Assembly (NCBI GenBank): GCA_965219175.1
Contig: CBDCNI010000001.1
Span: forward strand, 1,240,001-1,304,000
Length of the DNA: 64,000 nt
DNA from: JBBPZK01 sp965219175
GTDB taxonomy: Bacteria; Actinomycetota; Rubrobacteria; Rubrobacterales; Rubrobacteraceae
Direction of reading: 5' to 3'
Positions 1-8,576 of this stretch are shown one piece after another. Each line of letters begins with the position of its first letter. Position 1 is the first letter of the stretch. Made by a program: the position numbers and the translations under genes. Below the pieces are notes generated by a model. The model worked only from the letters and a program-made list of their open reading frames with translations, was not told the DNA's origin and did no database searches.

Positions 1-2
1 TC

Positions 3-1019
3 ATCCTCGTGGGTTTCATGCTCACCATGTACATACTCCTGGACGGCTTCGATCTCGGACTCGGGGCGATCTTCCCGCTGGTCACGAAGGACGAGAAGGA
101 GAAAAGGGCCGTGATGAAGGCCATCCTGCCGGTTTGGGACGGCAACGAGGTGTGGCTGATAGCGGCCGGGGGAGCGCTGCTCCTCTCCTTCCCGCTGCTC
201 TACGCCTCCAGCCTCAGCGGCTTCTACCTGCCTCTTTTCGTGGTGTTCTGGCTCCTCATATTGCGCGGGGTCGGGATCGAGATGCGCCACATAATAGACA
301 ATCCGCTCTGGCGTTCTCTCTGGGACGGCGTGTTCTTCCTCGGGAGCGCGCCGCTGCCGTTCTTCTTCGGCGTCGCCCTCGCAAACGTCGTGCGCGGGGT
401 ACCCATAGGCGGAGATAGCCCCTACTTCTTCCAGCCCCTCTGGACAGACCCGCTAAACCCGTTCTCCTCGACCCCCGGCATCCTCGATTGGTACACCGTA
501 ATGATCGGGCTGCTCACCTTCTTCGCCCTCGTCATGCACGGGGCCGCCTACCTTGCCGTCAAGACAGAGGGAGGCCTTCATACGAGCGGCCGTATCTTCT
601 CGGCGACGGCCTGGCTCGGCACGGTCGGCCTCACGGCGGTCGCGACCCCGCTGACATTCCACATAGCGCCCCGGAGGTTCGAGAACTTCGTGAGCATGCC
701 GTGGGGATACGTCTTCCCGGCCATCGCCGTGGGAGGGCTCCTCGCGATGGTCTACTTCTTTCTGAAAGGTATGGATCAGGCGGTCTTCGCCTGCTCTTGC
801 GCGTTCATTATCGGGATGATGGCGAGCACGGTTTTCTCCGTCTTCCCGAATGTCCTACCGGCCGTAGATCCCAAAAACAGCCTCACCATCTACAACGCCG
901 CCGCGCCTACGCATAGCCTGGTCGTCGGCCTGGTTGTGTGGAGTATCGGAGTGCTGCTCGCCTTCGGATACTTCTTCATCGTCTACCGGATGTTCCGGGG
1001 GAAGGTCACGGTAGAATAG
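3..1019 (+). CDS. cydB: Cytochrome bd quinol oxidase subunit II, 5'-truncated by window
   Basis: This is a multi-spanning membrane protein that pairs with CydA to form the cytochrome bd oxidase, which oxidises quinol and reduces O2 to water. The reading frame is open to the window edge, and an in-frame GTG at 9 is probably internal because only the end of the first CydB helix is seen. The motif YILLDGFDLGLG and the segment WDGNEVWLIAAGGALLLSFP are diagnostic of CydB. About 339 codons are present, near the full family length of 330-380, so few residues are missing. The gene ends 38 bp from the convergent SDR gene. cydA is expected just upstream, outside the window. Confidence 0.95.
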   Translation: MLVGFMLTMYILLDGFDLGLGAIFPLVTKDEKEKRAVMKAILPVWDGNEVWLIAAGGALLLSFPLLYASSLSGFYLPLFVVFWLLILRGVGIEMRHIIDNPLWRSLWDGVFFLGSAPLPFFFGVALANVVRGVPIGGDSPYFFQPLWTDPLNPFSSTPGILDWYTVMIGLLTFFALVMHGAAYLAVKTEGGLHTSGRIFSATAWLGTVGLTAVATPLTFHIAPRRFENFVSMPWGYVFPAIAVGGLLAMVYFFLKGMDQAVFACSCAFIIGMMASTVFSVFPNVLPAVDPKNSLTIYNAAAPTHSLVVGLVVWSIGVLLAFGYFFIVYRMFRGKVTVE

Positions 1020-1057
1020 AGAATAGAGCCCGGAAAATTATCCTGTTCGACGACCTC

Positions 1058-1804
1058 TCAGGCGGGTTCGTCGCGGGGCTCGACCAGGATCTCGTTGACT
1101 GCGACGGGATCCGGCTGCCTCAGAGCATAGACTACCGACCGGGCCACGTCCTCCGGATCGAGGATTGGAGAGCCGCTCGGACTCCCGTAAAGTTTGAGCG
1201 CTTCTTTATCCTTGCTCGAAGAGAGCAGGTCCGTCGCGACGTTGCCCGGTTGAATGGTCGTCACCTTCAAACCCGTTCCGGCCGTCTCCAGGCGTAACCC
1301 CTGCGAGAGCGCCTCGATGAAAAACTTACTCGCCGAGTAGACCGAGAGACCAGGAAAGACTTTCCGTCCGGCGTCCGAAGAGATGTTGATGATGTGTCCG
1401 CGGCCCCGGTCCAGCATGCTGCCGAGGGCCGCCCCAACGCAGTTCATAGTTCCCTTGCAGTTTACGTCCACGGTACGCTCCCAGTCGTCCTCGTGGAGGT
1501 TCTTCATCAGGGTGTAGTACATGACGCCCGCGCAGTTGATGAGGACATCCACGGGACCAAGCTCGTTTTCGGTAAATTCGAAGAGCTTGCGGACCTGATC
1601 CCGGTCGGTCACGTCGGTGGCGCGGACGGTGCTCTTCGCCTCCTCACCGAGAGTCTCCTGAACTTCCAGGAGTGCTTCCTCCCGACGCGCCGCGAGCGCC
1701 ACGTGCATACCCTCTTGGGAGAGAGACTGCGCCACCGCCGCCCCGATACCGCTAGACGCGCCCGTGACGACCGCGACTTTGTTCTTCAATGGTCCATCGG
1801 TCAA
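1058..1804 (-). CDS. SDR family oxidoreductase paired with the reductase-type NRPS-like protein
   Basis: This is a classical short-chain dehydrogenase of about 248 residues. It has the NAD(P)-binding motif TGASSGIG near the N-terminus, the NCAG motif (usually NNAG), a catalytic Ser in NISSDAG and the YSASK Tyr/Lys pair. I place the start at the TTG at 1804, which overlaps the TGA of the upstream adenylation-reductase gene (TTGA) and suggests translational coupling. A longer open frame to 1975 would need an unrelated, arginine-rich N-terminus. An obvious role is to reduce the aldehyde released by the upstream protein to an alcohol. That is inferred from the coupling only; the substrate is not visible. 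Confidence 0.85.
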   Translation of the reverse strand: MTDGPLKNKVAVVTGASSGIGAAVAQSLSQEGMHVALAARREEALLEVQETLGEEAKSTVRATDVTDRDQVRKLFEFTENELGPVDVLINCAGVMYYTLMKNLHEDDWERTVDVNCKGTMNCVGAALGSMLDRGRGHIINISSDAGRKVFPGLSVYSASKFFIEALSQGLRLETAGTGLKVTTIQPGNVATDLLSSSKDKEALKLYGSPSGSPILDPEDVARSVVYALRQPDPVAVNEILVEPRDEPA

Positions 1805-4800
1805 GCGCCGGCCCGTCGGCTCCCGGAGAGACGTGGAGGAGCGGGCGCCCAACCGCGTTCCGCGAAGTAGCGGGCGTAGGAGCTGACTAGTTCCGTGTCT
1901 ATTTCTGGCCGCCGCAGTCCGCTTTTTTTCAGGAACCGCCGCGTGTTTACATCGTCGTAAGTGTTGCCGTCCCATAGCTCCCGCGCCTCCGGAGCCACCC
2001 CGCGCAACACGCCGCCGACACCGCCGTCCGCCACCCCGTCGGGGTCTTTTCGCAGCGTCTCTATCCAGTCTGGGTAGTCGAGATGCTCCAGCGGGTAGCC
2101 TAGCTCTTCCAGCCAGCCAAAAACGTTGTCGGCGGGCACCGGGTCCGGGTTAGCCAGATGGAAAGTCTCCCCCGAAGCGTCCGGTTCGCCGGCGAGGTGG
2201 AAGATCGCCCGGCTCACGAAGTCCACGGGAGTCATCTCCATGCGCCAACCTTCCAGCCTGGGCGCGCGGCCGAGCCTCAGAGACTCCACTATGAGCGCAC
2301 CGAGGAAATCGCGGGGGTTGGAGGCCCCACTCTCGCTATGCCCCGATATGTTGCCGGGCCGGTACACGACTACCGGCAGCCCGCGCCCGGCTGCCTCCTG
2401 GACCAGTTTCTCGGATACCCACTTGGACTGGCCGTAACCGTCCTTGCGGGCGTCGGTCAGCGCGTCGAGGTCGGTGGTCTCGGTGTAAGTGCGCCCGTCG
2501 GCCGGGAAGATCCCGTTGGAGGAAACGTAGTGTAGGGGCTTCGGGTGGTGGCGGCAGGCCAGGCGGATGACCTCGCGGGTACCGTCCACGTTCGCCGGCT
2601 TGAGCGCCGAGTACGGGTAGATCAGGTTGACCACCGCGCCTCCGTGGAAGACGATATCAACCTCGCGTGCCAACTCGTCGAACTTCTCCTCTGTCACCCC
2701 GAGTAGAGGCTCCGCGAGGTCTCCCATCACCGGCACGATGCGCCGTGCGTGCTCCGGCTGCCACAGTCCATAAGCTTCCAGGTTGGACCGGACCTGGGCC
2801 ATCGGGTCTTTCCGGCCCTTGCGGGCGCGCACGAGACAATAGACGACCGCCTCCGTGCGTGAAAGCAGCTCGTCGACCAGGAACGCACCTAGAAACCCAG
2901 TTGCGCCGGTCAAGAAGATGCTTTTAGCATCTCTCAAGGTAGCCGCGTCGCTGTTTCCATCTTCCGGAACGATGTCCGGCTCCAGGATGGCTTCGGAGTG
3001 GAGGTTCGGCGACGCCGGACGCTCCTCCTCCGCTTCCTGGTCCCGCGCTTCGATCTCCTCGGACAATTCCGCTACCGTCGGGGCGTCCAGGAAGGCGCTG
3101 ACCGGGAGGAGTACGTCGAAAGCTTCCTCTACGCGCTCCAACATCTCGGCCGCGGCCAGGGAGTGGCCGCCGAGATCGAAGAAGTCGTCGCCCCGCTCCA
3201 CGTCGTCCTTCTCCAGGCCGAGGGTCTCTTCCCAGATACGGGCGAGCAAAGCTTCTTTTTCGTGTCGGGGCGCGTCCTCCGAGAGCTTACGGCCGGGCTC
3301 CCGTGATACCGACTGGGTGAGGCGTGCCGGGGGGTCCGGAAGTTGCTTCCGGTCAACCTTTCCGGTCGTCTCCTGGATCGGCAGCGCGTCCAGTTCCACG
3401 AAGACCGTCGGGAGCATGTAGTGTGGCAGGCTCTCCTGCAAGCGGCGTCGTATATCCGGACTACGGCCTGTCTTCGGCTCGATGCTCCATCCAGAGTAGC
3501 GTTCTCCCGGCTCTTCGCTGGGGACCAGGTAGGCGACGAGGCGTTTGTCCTCGCCTTCTTCACCGTGGGCGATCGCGACGCAGTTTCTGACGGCGAGATG
3601 ACTCTCCATAGCCGTCTCGACCGCGCCGAGCTCGACGCTGTAGCCCCGGATCTTCGCCATAGAGTCTGTGCGGCCCAGGATCTCCAGATTACCGTCCGGC
3701 AGCAAGCGTCCCCGGTCTCCGGTGCGGTACATCCTGGCGCTGTCGGGTGAGAAAGGGTCCTCGATGAAACGGGCCGCCGTCGTCTCGGGCAGGTTGACGT
3801 AACCATGCGCCAGGCCGTCGCCGCCGATGTAAAGTTCCCCGGTGGATCCTTCCGGCACGGGGTTCATCTCCTCGTCGATTAGGTAGAGGTGGTCCGGGTC
3901 CATGGGGCTTCCGACCGGACAGTACGTCGCGGCGGGGGAGTCGAGAAGATCCCGCAGGTCGCCCGCCGCCACCTCGTGCGTCTCGCTGATGCTGTAGACG
4001 TTCAGGAAGCGGGTTTCCGGCAGCAAGTCCATCGCGCGCCGGGCGAGCGTCCGGGTGACGACCTCGCCGTTCAGCCACAGGATGCGGAGGTCCGGCAGAC
4101 GGTCCGCAACTTCCGGGCCGCCCGCGTTCAAGACCGCTTCGAGGAGTGAAGGGGTCATCAAGGTTTCGGTGATCCTCTCCGTTTCCAGGAAGGAGATAAG
4201 AGCTGTGGGATCGTAGATGACGTCGTCCGGGATCACGCAGGTAGTTGCGCCGCGCAAGAGTGGACGCCACATCTCCCAGATAAAGAAGACGTTGCACCCT
4301 ACGCGGTCACCGGGACGGTAGTCACTGATACCAAAACGCCACAGGTAAGAGCGGACCGCCGCCCGGTGCGGGTTCGCGATGCCCTTCGGTTTGCCGGTTG
4401 TGCCGGAAGAATAGGCGACGAACGCCAGGTCTTCCGGCGTAGGCCGCGTAAACTCCTCGTTCGTCGAGGCGACACTCACCGCACCCTCCCATCCCTCGTC
4501 GAGGCAGAAGACGTTGCGCCTGTTGGGAAGGCTTTCGGCGTGGGGTTTCTTTGTGAGGATCACCCGCGGGTCCGAGTCGACGATGACCTCTCTGAGTAGC
4601 GCTTCCGGATATGCCATCTCCAGAGGGAGATATGCTCCACCCGCCTTTAAAGTCGCCAGGCACGCGACGAGGTATCCGACACAGTGGTCCATGTATACGC
4701 CGACAACTGTATCCGGGGACACGCCCGCGCCCCGGAGGTGACTGGCGAGCACCTCCGCCTGCCGGTCCAACTCCCCGTAGGTAAGCGTGTTTCGAGCGTC

Positions 4801-4899
4801 GGTGACGGCCGGCGCCTGCGGTGAGCGTCGCGCCTGCTCTTCGAATATCTGGTGCAGACAGGGTTCCGGCGGGTCCGGGTTCTCGGTGGTATCTCTCAC
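1801..4899 (-). CDS. NRPS-like adenylation-carrier-thioester reductase (A-PCP-R)
   Basis: This three-module protein of about 1032 residues resembles Lys2-type and carboxylic-acid-reductase architectures. An amino/carboxy-acid adenylation domain (about residues 20-500) carries the P-loop-like SSGTTGKPKG motif and YRTGDRGR. A carrier domain follows, with the phosphopantetheine Ser near residue 580 in LGGHSLA. The C-terminal thioester reductase (about 660-1030) has TGATGFLG and an SDR-type YGQSK Tyr/Lys pair near 820. It should activate an acid, load it on the carrier and release it reductively as an aldehyde. I chose GTG 4899 because GGGGAGG lies 6 nt upstream; an ATG at 4914 would add five residues and place that Shine-Dalgarno inside the gene. 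No condensation domain, no PPTase and no other biosynthetic genes are nearby, so the substrate is unknown. Confidence 0.9.
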   Translation of the reverse strand: MRDTTENPDPPEPCLHQIFEEQARRSPQAPAVTDARNTLTYGELDRQAEVLASHLRGAGVSPDTVVGVYMDHCVGYLVACLATLKAGGAYLPLEMAYPEALLREVIVDSDPRVILTKKPHAESLPNRRNVFCLDEGWEGAVSVASTNEEFTRPTPEDLAFVAYSSGTTGKPKGIANPHRAAVRSYLWRFGISDYRPGDRVGCNVFFIWEMWRPLLRGATTCVIPDDVIYDPTALISFLETERITETLMTPSLLEAVLNAGGPEVADRLPDLRILWLNGEVVTRTLARRAMDLLPETRFLNVYSISETHEVAAGDLRDLLDSPAATYCPVGSPMDPDHLYLIDEEMNPVPEGSTGELYIGGDGLAHGYVNLPETTAARFIEDPFSPDSARMYRTGDRGRLLPDGNLEILGRTDSMAKIRGYSVELGAVETAMESHLAVRNCVAIAHGEEGEDKRLVAYLVPSEEPGERYSGWSIEPKTGRSPDIRRRLQESLPHYMLPTVFVELDALPIQETTGKVDRKQLPDPPARLTQSVSREPGRKLSEDAPRHEKEALLARIWEETLGLEKDDVERGDDFFDLGGHSLAAAEMLERVEEAFDVLLPVSAFLDAPTVAELSEEIEARDQEAEEERPASPNLHSEAILEPDIVPEDGNSDAATLRDAKSIFLTGATGFLGAFLVDELLSRTEAVVYCLVRARKGRKDPMAQVRSNLEAYGLWQPEHARRIVPVMGDLAEPLLGVTEEKFDELAREVDIVFHGGAVVNLIYPYSALKPANVDGTREVIRLACRHHPKPLHYVSSNGIFPADGRTYTETTDLDALTDARKDGYGQSKWVSEKLVQEAAGRGLPVVVYRPGNISGHSESGASNPRDFLGALIVESLRLGRAPRLEGWRMEMTPVDFVSRAIFHLAGEPDASGETFHLANPDPVPADNVFGWLEELGYPLEHLDYPDWIETLRKDPDGVADGGVGGVLRGVAPEARELWDGNTYDDVNTRRFLKKSGLRRPEIDTELVSSYARYFAERGWAPAPPRLSGSRRAGA

Positions 4900-5571
4900 G
4901 ATCGGCCTCCCCATTTATATGTGTGGACTTCACGCCCGCTGTTCACGAGATGGGTGCGGGATCCAGGGTTGTCCAGACCTACGACCCAGGCATAAAACAA
5001 GGCCCGGCCAGATATAGAGCCGCTCGAACTCTGCACCATCAATCTTCCTTCCCTGCGCTTGCTCTCCCTCTCGGAGAGAGAATGTTTCGGAGGAATTGAA
5101 TACCATAATGCATCCGGCAGTGTACTTCAAGTAAAAGCAGGGGCTATGAGCGTTTTGTTTCTCTAAGCCAGCTTGCTCGGTGTCATGGACCTGCTGGTGG
5201 CGGGTTGGTCTGGAGAGAACTGGCCGCAGATATACATAGACCAGTTTGTGCTTTACCTGACGATAGTACCGCTGCCCCCACGCTACGCCCGGCGGCAGCG
5301 GTGCTGCGGAGGTTGGCCCGGACATGCTGTCAGACGTGTTTCTGGGCGGCGTAATAATCTGGCGTGTCCTGAACCACTACTCCGAACGGGCCCTCGGAGC
5401 CTTCTTCGTCGGGCGCGGCATGGGGAACACGCCGCGCCTCACCAGAGAGTAGACCAAGAGCCGCGCTATCAGGCCTGCCTCAATAACCCCCCTACTCTCT
5501 CCGTAGCAGCCGGGATCATAGCCAAACAAACTCATGTCAGGTAGATCACGTCTACCGCTCGATTGGAGAAC
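4900..5571. other. Intergenic region between divergent 5' end of A-PCP-R gene and 3' end of exported-protein gene
   Basis: This 670-bp gap holds the possible frameshifted membrane-protein remnant at 5185-5452. On the minus strand a TATAAA-like box lies immediately before the A-PCP-R gene, with no good -35 visible. I see nothing else that can be supported. Confidence 0.5.
5185..5452 (+). pseudogene. Possible frameshifted small membrane protein
   Basis: Two reading frames join into one protein-like sequence. The first frame starts at ATG 5185 and gives a hydrophobic stretch (QIYIDQFVLYLTIVPL). The second continues from about 5281 and encodes MLSDVFLGGVIIWRVL and GAFFVGRGMG to a TAG at 5450-5452. 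Removing one C from the CCCCC run at 5275-5279 brings both into a single frame of about 89 codons. No strong ribosome site is seen before ATG 5185, and I do not recognise the family. It may be a real pseudogene, a phase-variable tract or a sequencing error in a homopolymer. Confidence 0.4.
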
Positions 5572-6654
5572 CTACCTGGCTCTCGCAAAGAGCCCTGGAA
5601 CTCTGGCGAAAGTCCCTCCTCTGCCGGCTCTAACGACATTCTTCCCAATCCTGACAGTCGCCCCGCCCTTGCCGGCTCTAACGACGACTCCTCCAACTCT
5701 TACGATGGCTCCACCCTTACCGGCACCGACGGATACTCCACCACCAGGATTGCCGCCTCCTGGGTTGCCTCCACCGGGATTACCTCCGCCGGGATTACCT
5801 CCGCCGGGATTACCGCCACCAGGATTACCGCCACCGGGATTACCGCTGGTGGCACAATTGGTACTGAATTGCACCGGGGAGACCTCGTCGAAAGCGTTCC
5901 CGGCTTGTCCGCCGGGTCCGTCGGGCGGTTGTCCCGCTATGGTTCCCTGGGTTGCGTAGCCGCCGACCGCGTTGTTGAGTTTCTTACCCTGCGGAAGGTC
6001 GGTGAAGGCTGCCTTCAACACCCTCGGGTTGTTGGTCTGGTTTACGGATTGGGCGCCCGCGTTCTTAGTATCTCTAAAGTAAAGTCTGAGGCCACCCGTG
6101 TTTTGGACCACGTCTTCCTGGTCGAGGGGCTCATCGAAGCGGAAGAGCGCCTGCTTGGTGCGGCAGTTGACCTTGATGGATACCAGGTCCGGGTTTTTCG
6201 TGGTGGTATTCGGAACGATGTCCTGGGCCTGATTGATGTTGAAGGTCGCGTTGCCCTGCGGACCTGAGGAGACCGTATTGCTGTCGACATATCCGCGGGC
6301 GAACGTCGCCGGGTTCAATTGATCGTTGAAGAGAACGGTAACCACCCGGTTACCCTCCCGGTCTACGCTGGCGGGTGGTTTGAAGCCCGAGCCATCGATG
6401 GCTTTGGATCCATCCGTTGGTACGAGGTGGAAACTCGTGCGGTTACCACCGTTCAGGTAAGTTGCTTGATCGAAGGTGAAATTCACGTAGGTTCTGGGGT
6501 CGCTGTTGTTGTCTGCCGGACCCGGACGGAAGTTGCCTACTGAAAGTAGATCCGGGGCTACGGTTGGGCCGGTACCCTTAGTCTGGGCCAGTCCCGGCGC
6601 GGCGAAAACCAGTACCATCGCCAGCACCGCTAACATCAGCATTGACTTCTTCAA
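5572..6654 (-). CDS. Exported protein with NPGGG linker and basic C-terminal repeats, unknown family
   Basis: This 360-residue protein begins with a Sec signal peptide (KK, hydrophobic core, cleavage near GLA-Q). A domain of about 200 residues follows, clearly paralogous to the lipoprotein at 6845-7681: both share SVGNFRPGP, GGNRTSFHLVP, FARGYVD and NPDLVS. Next comes a linker of seven NPGGG pentapeptides (5737-5841). The tail has three roughly 16-residue repeats of the pattern VRAGKGGATVRIG, with a 48-nt period in the DNA. Start is TTG 6654, with GAGAGGAG about 9 nt upstream. The protein probably acts outside the membrane, perhaps anchored or cell-wall associated through the basic tail. I do not recognise the domain. 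Confidence 0.8.
   Translation of the reverse strand: MKKSMLMLAVLAMVLVFAAPGLAQTKGTGPTVAPDLLSVGNFRPGPADNNSDPRTYVNFTFDQATYLNGGNRTSFHLVPTDGSKAIDGSGFKPPASVDREGNRVVTVLFNDQLNPATFARGYVDSNTVSSGPQGNATFNINQAQDIVPNTTTKNPDLVSIKVNCRTKQALFRFDEPLDQEDVVQNTGGLRLYFRDTKNAGAQSVNQTNNPRVLKAAFTDLPQGKKLNNAVGGYATQGTIAGQPPDGPGGQAGNAFDEVSPVQFSTNCATSGNPGGGNPGGGNPGGGNPGGGNPGGGNPGGGNPGGGVSVGAGKGGAIVRVGGVVVRAGKGGATVRIGKNVVRAGRGGTFARVPGLFARAR
5737..5841 (-). repeat. Seven tandem 15-bp repeats encoding NPGGG
   Basis: On the minus strand the unit is close to AATCCCGGCGGAGGT, with third-position variation between copies. It is in frame within the exported protein and encodes a flexible Gly-rich linker. Repeats of this kind expand and contract by slippage. 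Confidence 0.85.
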
Positions 6655-6844
6655 ACTCCTACGCTCCTCTCGCGCTGCTTTGCACTATCTGAACAAGTAC
6701 CCTTTATATCATTTCTGTGTCCGGACTCCGAAATCGTTGAGAGAGTCTGGTGACGGACCTGTTGGAGATCCCGGAACCCGTTTCACGATACCCTTCAGTA
6801 TAAGGAAGTCATGGCAAGGATCAGGTTTTCGGTTTCGGCCTCCT

Positions 6845-7681
6845 CTATTTTTTCACGGCAACCTGATCGAAGGCGTTCAGTCCGCCGGGCTTTCCGTTCG
6901 AAGGTTTGCCCTGGACGCTGCCTTGCGTAACTATCGCGCCGACAGCTTCATCGAGCCTGACATTCCCAGCGTACCGAGCGGCGAGTATGCTCGGGTCATC
7001 GGTCTTCTCGACCCGCTCCGAGGCGAATTTTTTAGTGTTTTTGTAATATAGCTGAAGACCGGCCGAGTCCTGGACGATGTCTTCGGAGGTCAGCGGCTGG
7101 TCGAACTCGAATAGCAGTCGGCCTTTGTACCTGTCAACCGATACGAGGTCCGGGTTGACCGACGTATCGTCGCCGCCTGCGACTTTTTCGGCCTGGCCGA
7201 CGTTGGTCGGGGCGTCTCCCGCCTTGTCTGATGAGAGCACTTCGGCGTCTACATATCCGCGGGCGAAATCTTTGGGTTCGCGTTGGCCGTCGAAAACAAC
7301 GGTGACTACATTGTCACCTTCTTTGTCCTGTTTCGGGATCGCATCCGAGCCGTCTACTACTTCACCGCCATCTTTCGGCACGAGATGGAAGCTAGTCCGG
7401 TTACCTCCGGTAAGGAAAGCCTCCTGGTCGAATCTGAAATCTACCAAGGTACGGGCTTTACCTTCATCATTCGGTGGGCCGGGCCGGAAATTGCCGACCG
7501 ATTCGGGATCCGGGGCGATCGTCGGCCCTTCCTGGTTATCTCCTCTGATGCTAGTTTGCTCCGAGGACGAGGAGCCGCCGGTAGAGCTTTGGTTGGCAGA
7601 GCTTTGCTCGTCTGCGCTACAGCCGGCGAAGGTCAGCCCGAGGACTGCGATCGCGGCCAACGCACTTGTTTTTGGGATCAT
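6845..7681 (-). CDS. Lipoprotein paralogous to the neighbouring exported protein, unknown family
   Basis: This protein of about 278 residues has a lipobox (LTFAGC) after a short hydrophobic signal, so it should be lipid-anchored on the outer face of the membrane. A Ser/Gln-rich spacer follows, then the same roughly 200-residue domain as the protein at 5572-6654, ending at NAFDQVAVKK without the NPGGG linker or repeats. The ATG at 7681 is preceded by AAGAGGAGAAACAG, an excellent ribosome site, so I prefer it over an upstream ATG at 7711. It lies 16 bp downstream of the FNT channel gene and is probably co-transcribed with it. The function is unknown; tandem duplication with two anchoring modes is the main observation. 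Confidence 0.85.
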   Translation of the reverse strand: MIPKTSALAAIAVLGLTFAGCSADEQSSANQSSTGGSSSSEQTSIRGDNQEGPTIAPDPESVGNFRPGPPNDEGKARTLVDFRFDQEAFLTGGNRTSFHLVPKDGGEVVDGSDAIPKQDKEGDNVVTVVFDGQREPKDFARGYVDAEVLSSDKAGDAPTNVGQAEKVAGGDDTSVNPDLVSVDRYKGRLLFEFDQPLTSEDIVQDSAGLQLYYKNTKKFASERVEKTDDPSILAARYAGNVRLDEAVGAIVTQGSVQGKPSNGKPGGLNAFDQVAVKK

Positions 7682-7697
7682 CTGTTTCTCCTCTTCA

Positions 7698-8504
7698 CTA
7701 AAGGTCTCCATCCGGGTATCCGATGAGGGGTGTCTCTTCGTCCGAGCCTACGACCTGACCGTAGTTGAGCAACGAAACGAGGAAAACACCCCCTATGGCG
7801 TTGCCCAGGATGGCGGGGATCAGGAACCCACCGAGGTAGTCTCCCCATGAAACGGCGCCGGCGAGCACGCCCATGATGATCTCGACGGACCCGGCTACGC
7901 TGTGCGTCAGGGAACCTGCCGGGATCAGGATGGCCGTAACCCAGATGACGAAGGCCCGTCCTATGGTGTCCTGGGCGGCGGCCACCAGCCAGGCCATCAA
8001 GGCAACCACCCAACCGCCGTAGACGGCGAAGAGCGTCATGCTGACGAAGCTGCGGTCCATCTCGTGCCTCACTTCTTGGAGTAGGAGCCCGAAGGCGTGG
8101 GCGTCCAGAACCCCCGTGTAAGTTATGGCGGCGGCTGCGACCAGGGCTCCCAGGATATTCGCCGCCAGGACAACCCCCCAAAGCCGGAGCAAGTTCAGCA
8201 GATATTCTCGTTTCCGTTCCTTCTGTTGCAGCACCACTGTTACCGGTATCACGGTGGTTTCGGTGAATAGTTGGGCGCGTCCCAGGACGACGATCAGGAA
8301 ACCCAGCGGATACACGGCGAGTGGCGCGAGACCCAGGCTGCCTGTGACCGCCGCTATGCTGAACATCGCCACTATGCCGAAAGAGATATTCAGTCCGGCT
8401 GCGAAGCCGCTGAACGCGAGGCCGAGGCTGGCCCGGTCAAGGTTCATCCGTCCATCTTCGACTATGTCGTAGTAGATCTTCCGCGCTGTCTTCGAGTTGG
8501 GCAT
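7698..8504 (-). CDS. Formate/nitrite transporter (FNT) family channel
   Basis: This hydrophobic protein of about 268 residues has the six-helix FNT arrangement. Near the N-terminus it reads LAFSGFAAGLNISFG, and later GRAQLFTETTV and SLTHSVAGSVEI match the conserved loops that line the anion pore. FNT channels pass small monovalent anions such as formate, nitrite or hydrosulfide, and the sequence alone does not tell which. I chose the ATG at 8504; a TTG at 8543 lacks a Shine-Dalgarno, although the AAGGAG before 8504 is about 14 nt away and not ideal. It sits 34-72 bp after the AI-2E family gene and just before the lipoprotein. Confidence 0.85.
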   Translation of the reverse strand: MPNSKTARKIYYDIVEDGRMNLDRASLGLAFSGFAAGLNISFGIVAMFSIAAVTGSLGLAPLAVYPLGFLIVVLGRAQLFTETTVIPVTVVLQQKERKREYLLNLLRLWGVVLAANILGALVAAAAITYTGVLDAHAFGLLLQEVRHEMDRSFVSMTLFAVYGGWVVALMAWLVAAAQDTIGRAFVIWVTAILIPAGSLTHSVAGSVEIIMGVLAGAVSWGDYLGGFLIPAILGNAIGGVFLVSLLNYGQVVGSDEETPLIGYPDGDL

Positions 8505-8576
8505 AAAACTGAGGTTCGCTCCTTCTGTTTTCCGACTACGCAAACACGGCGTGATGAGCCGCCGATGATTCCCCCG

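Noticed and set aside
4930..5325. A 131-codon minus-strand frame in the gap upstream of the A-PCP-R gene
   Set aside because: No ribosome site and no protein-like pattern; the plus-strand frameshifted membrane protein explains part of this region better.
5737..5841. Short direct repeats considered as a CRISPR-like array
   Set aside because: The unit is 15 bp, directly tandem without spacers and in frame, encoding NPGGG.
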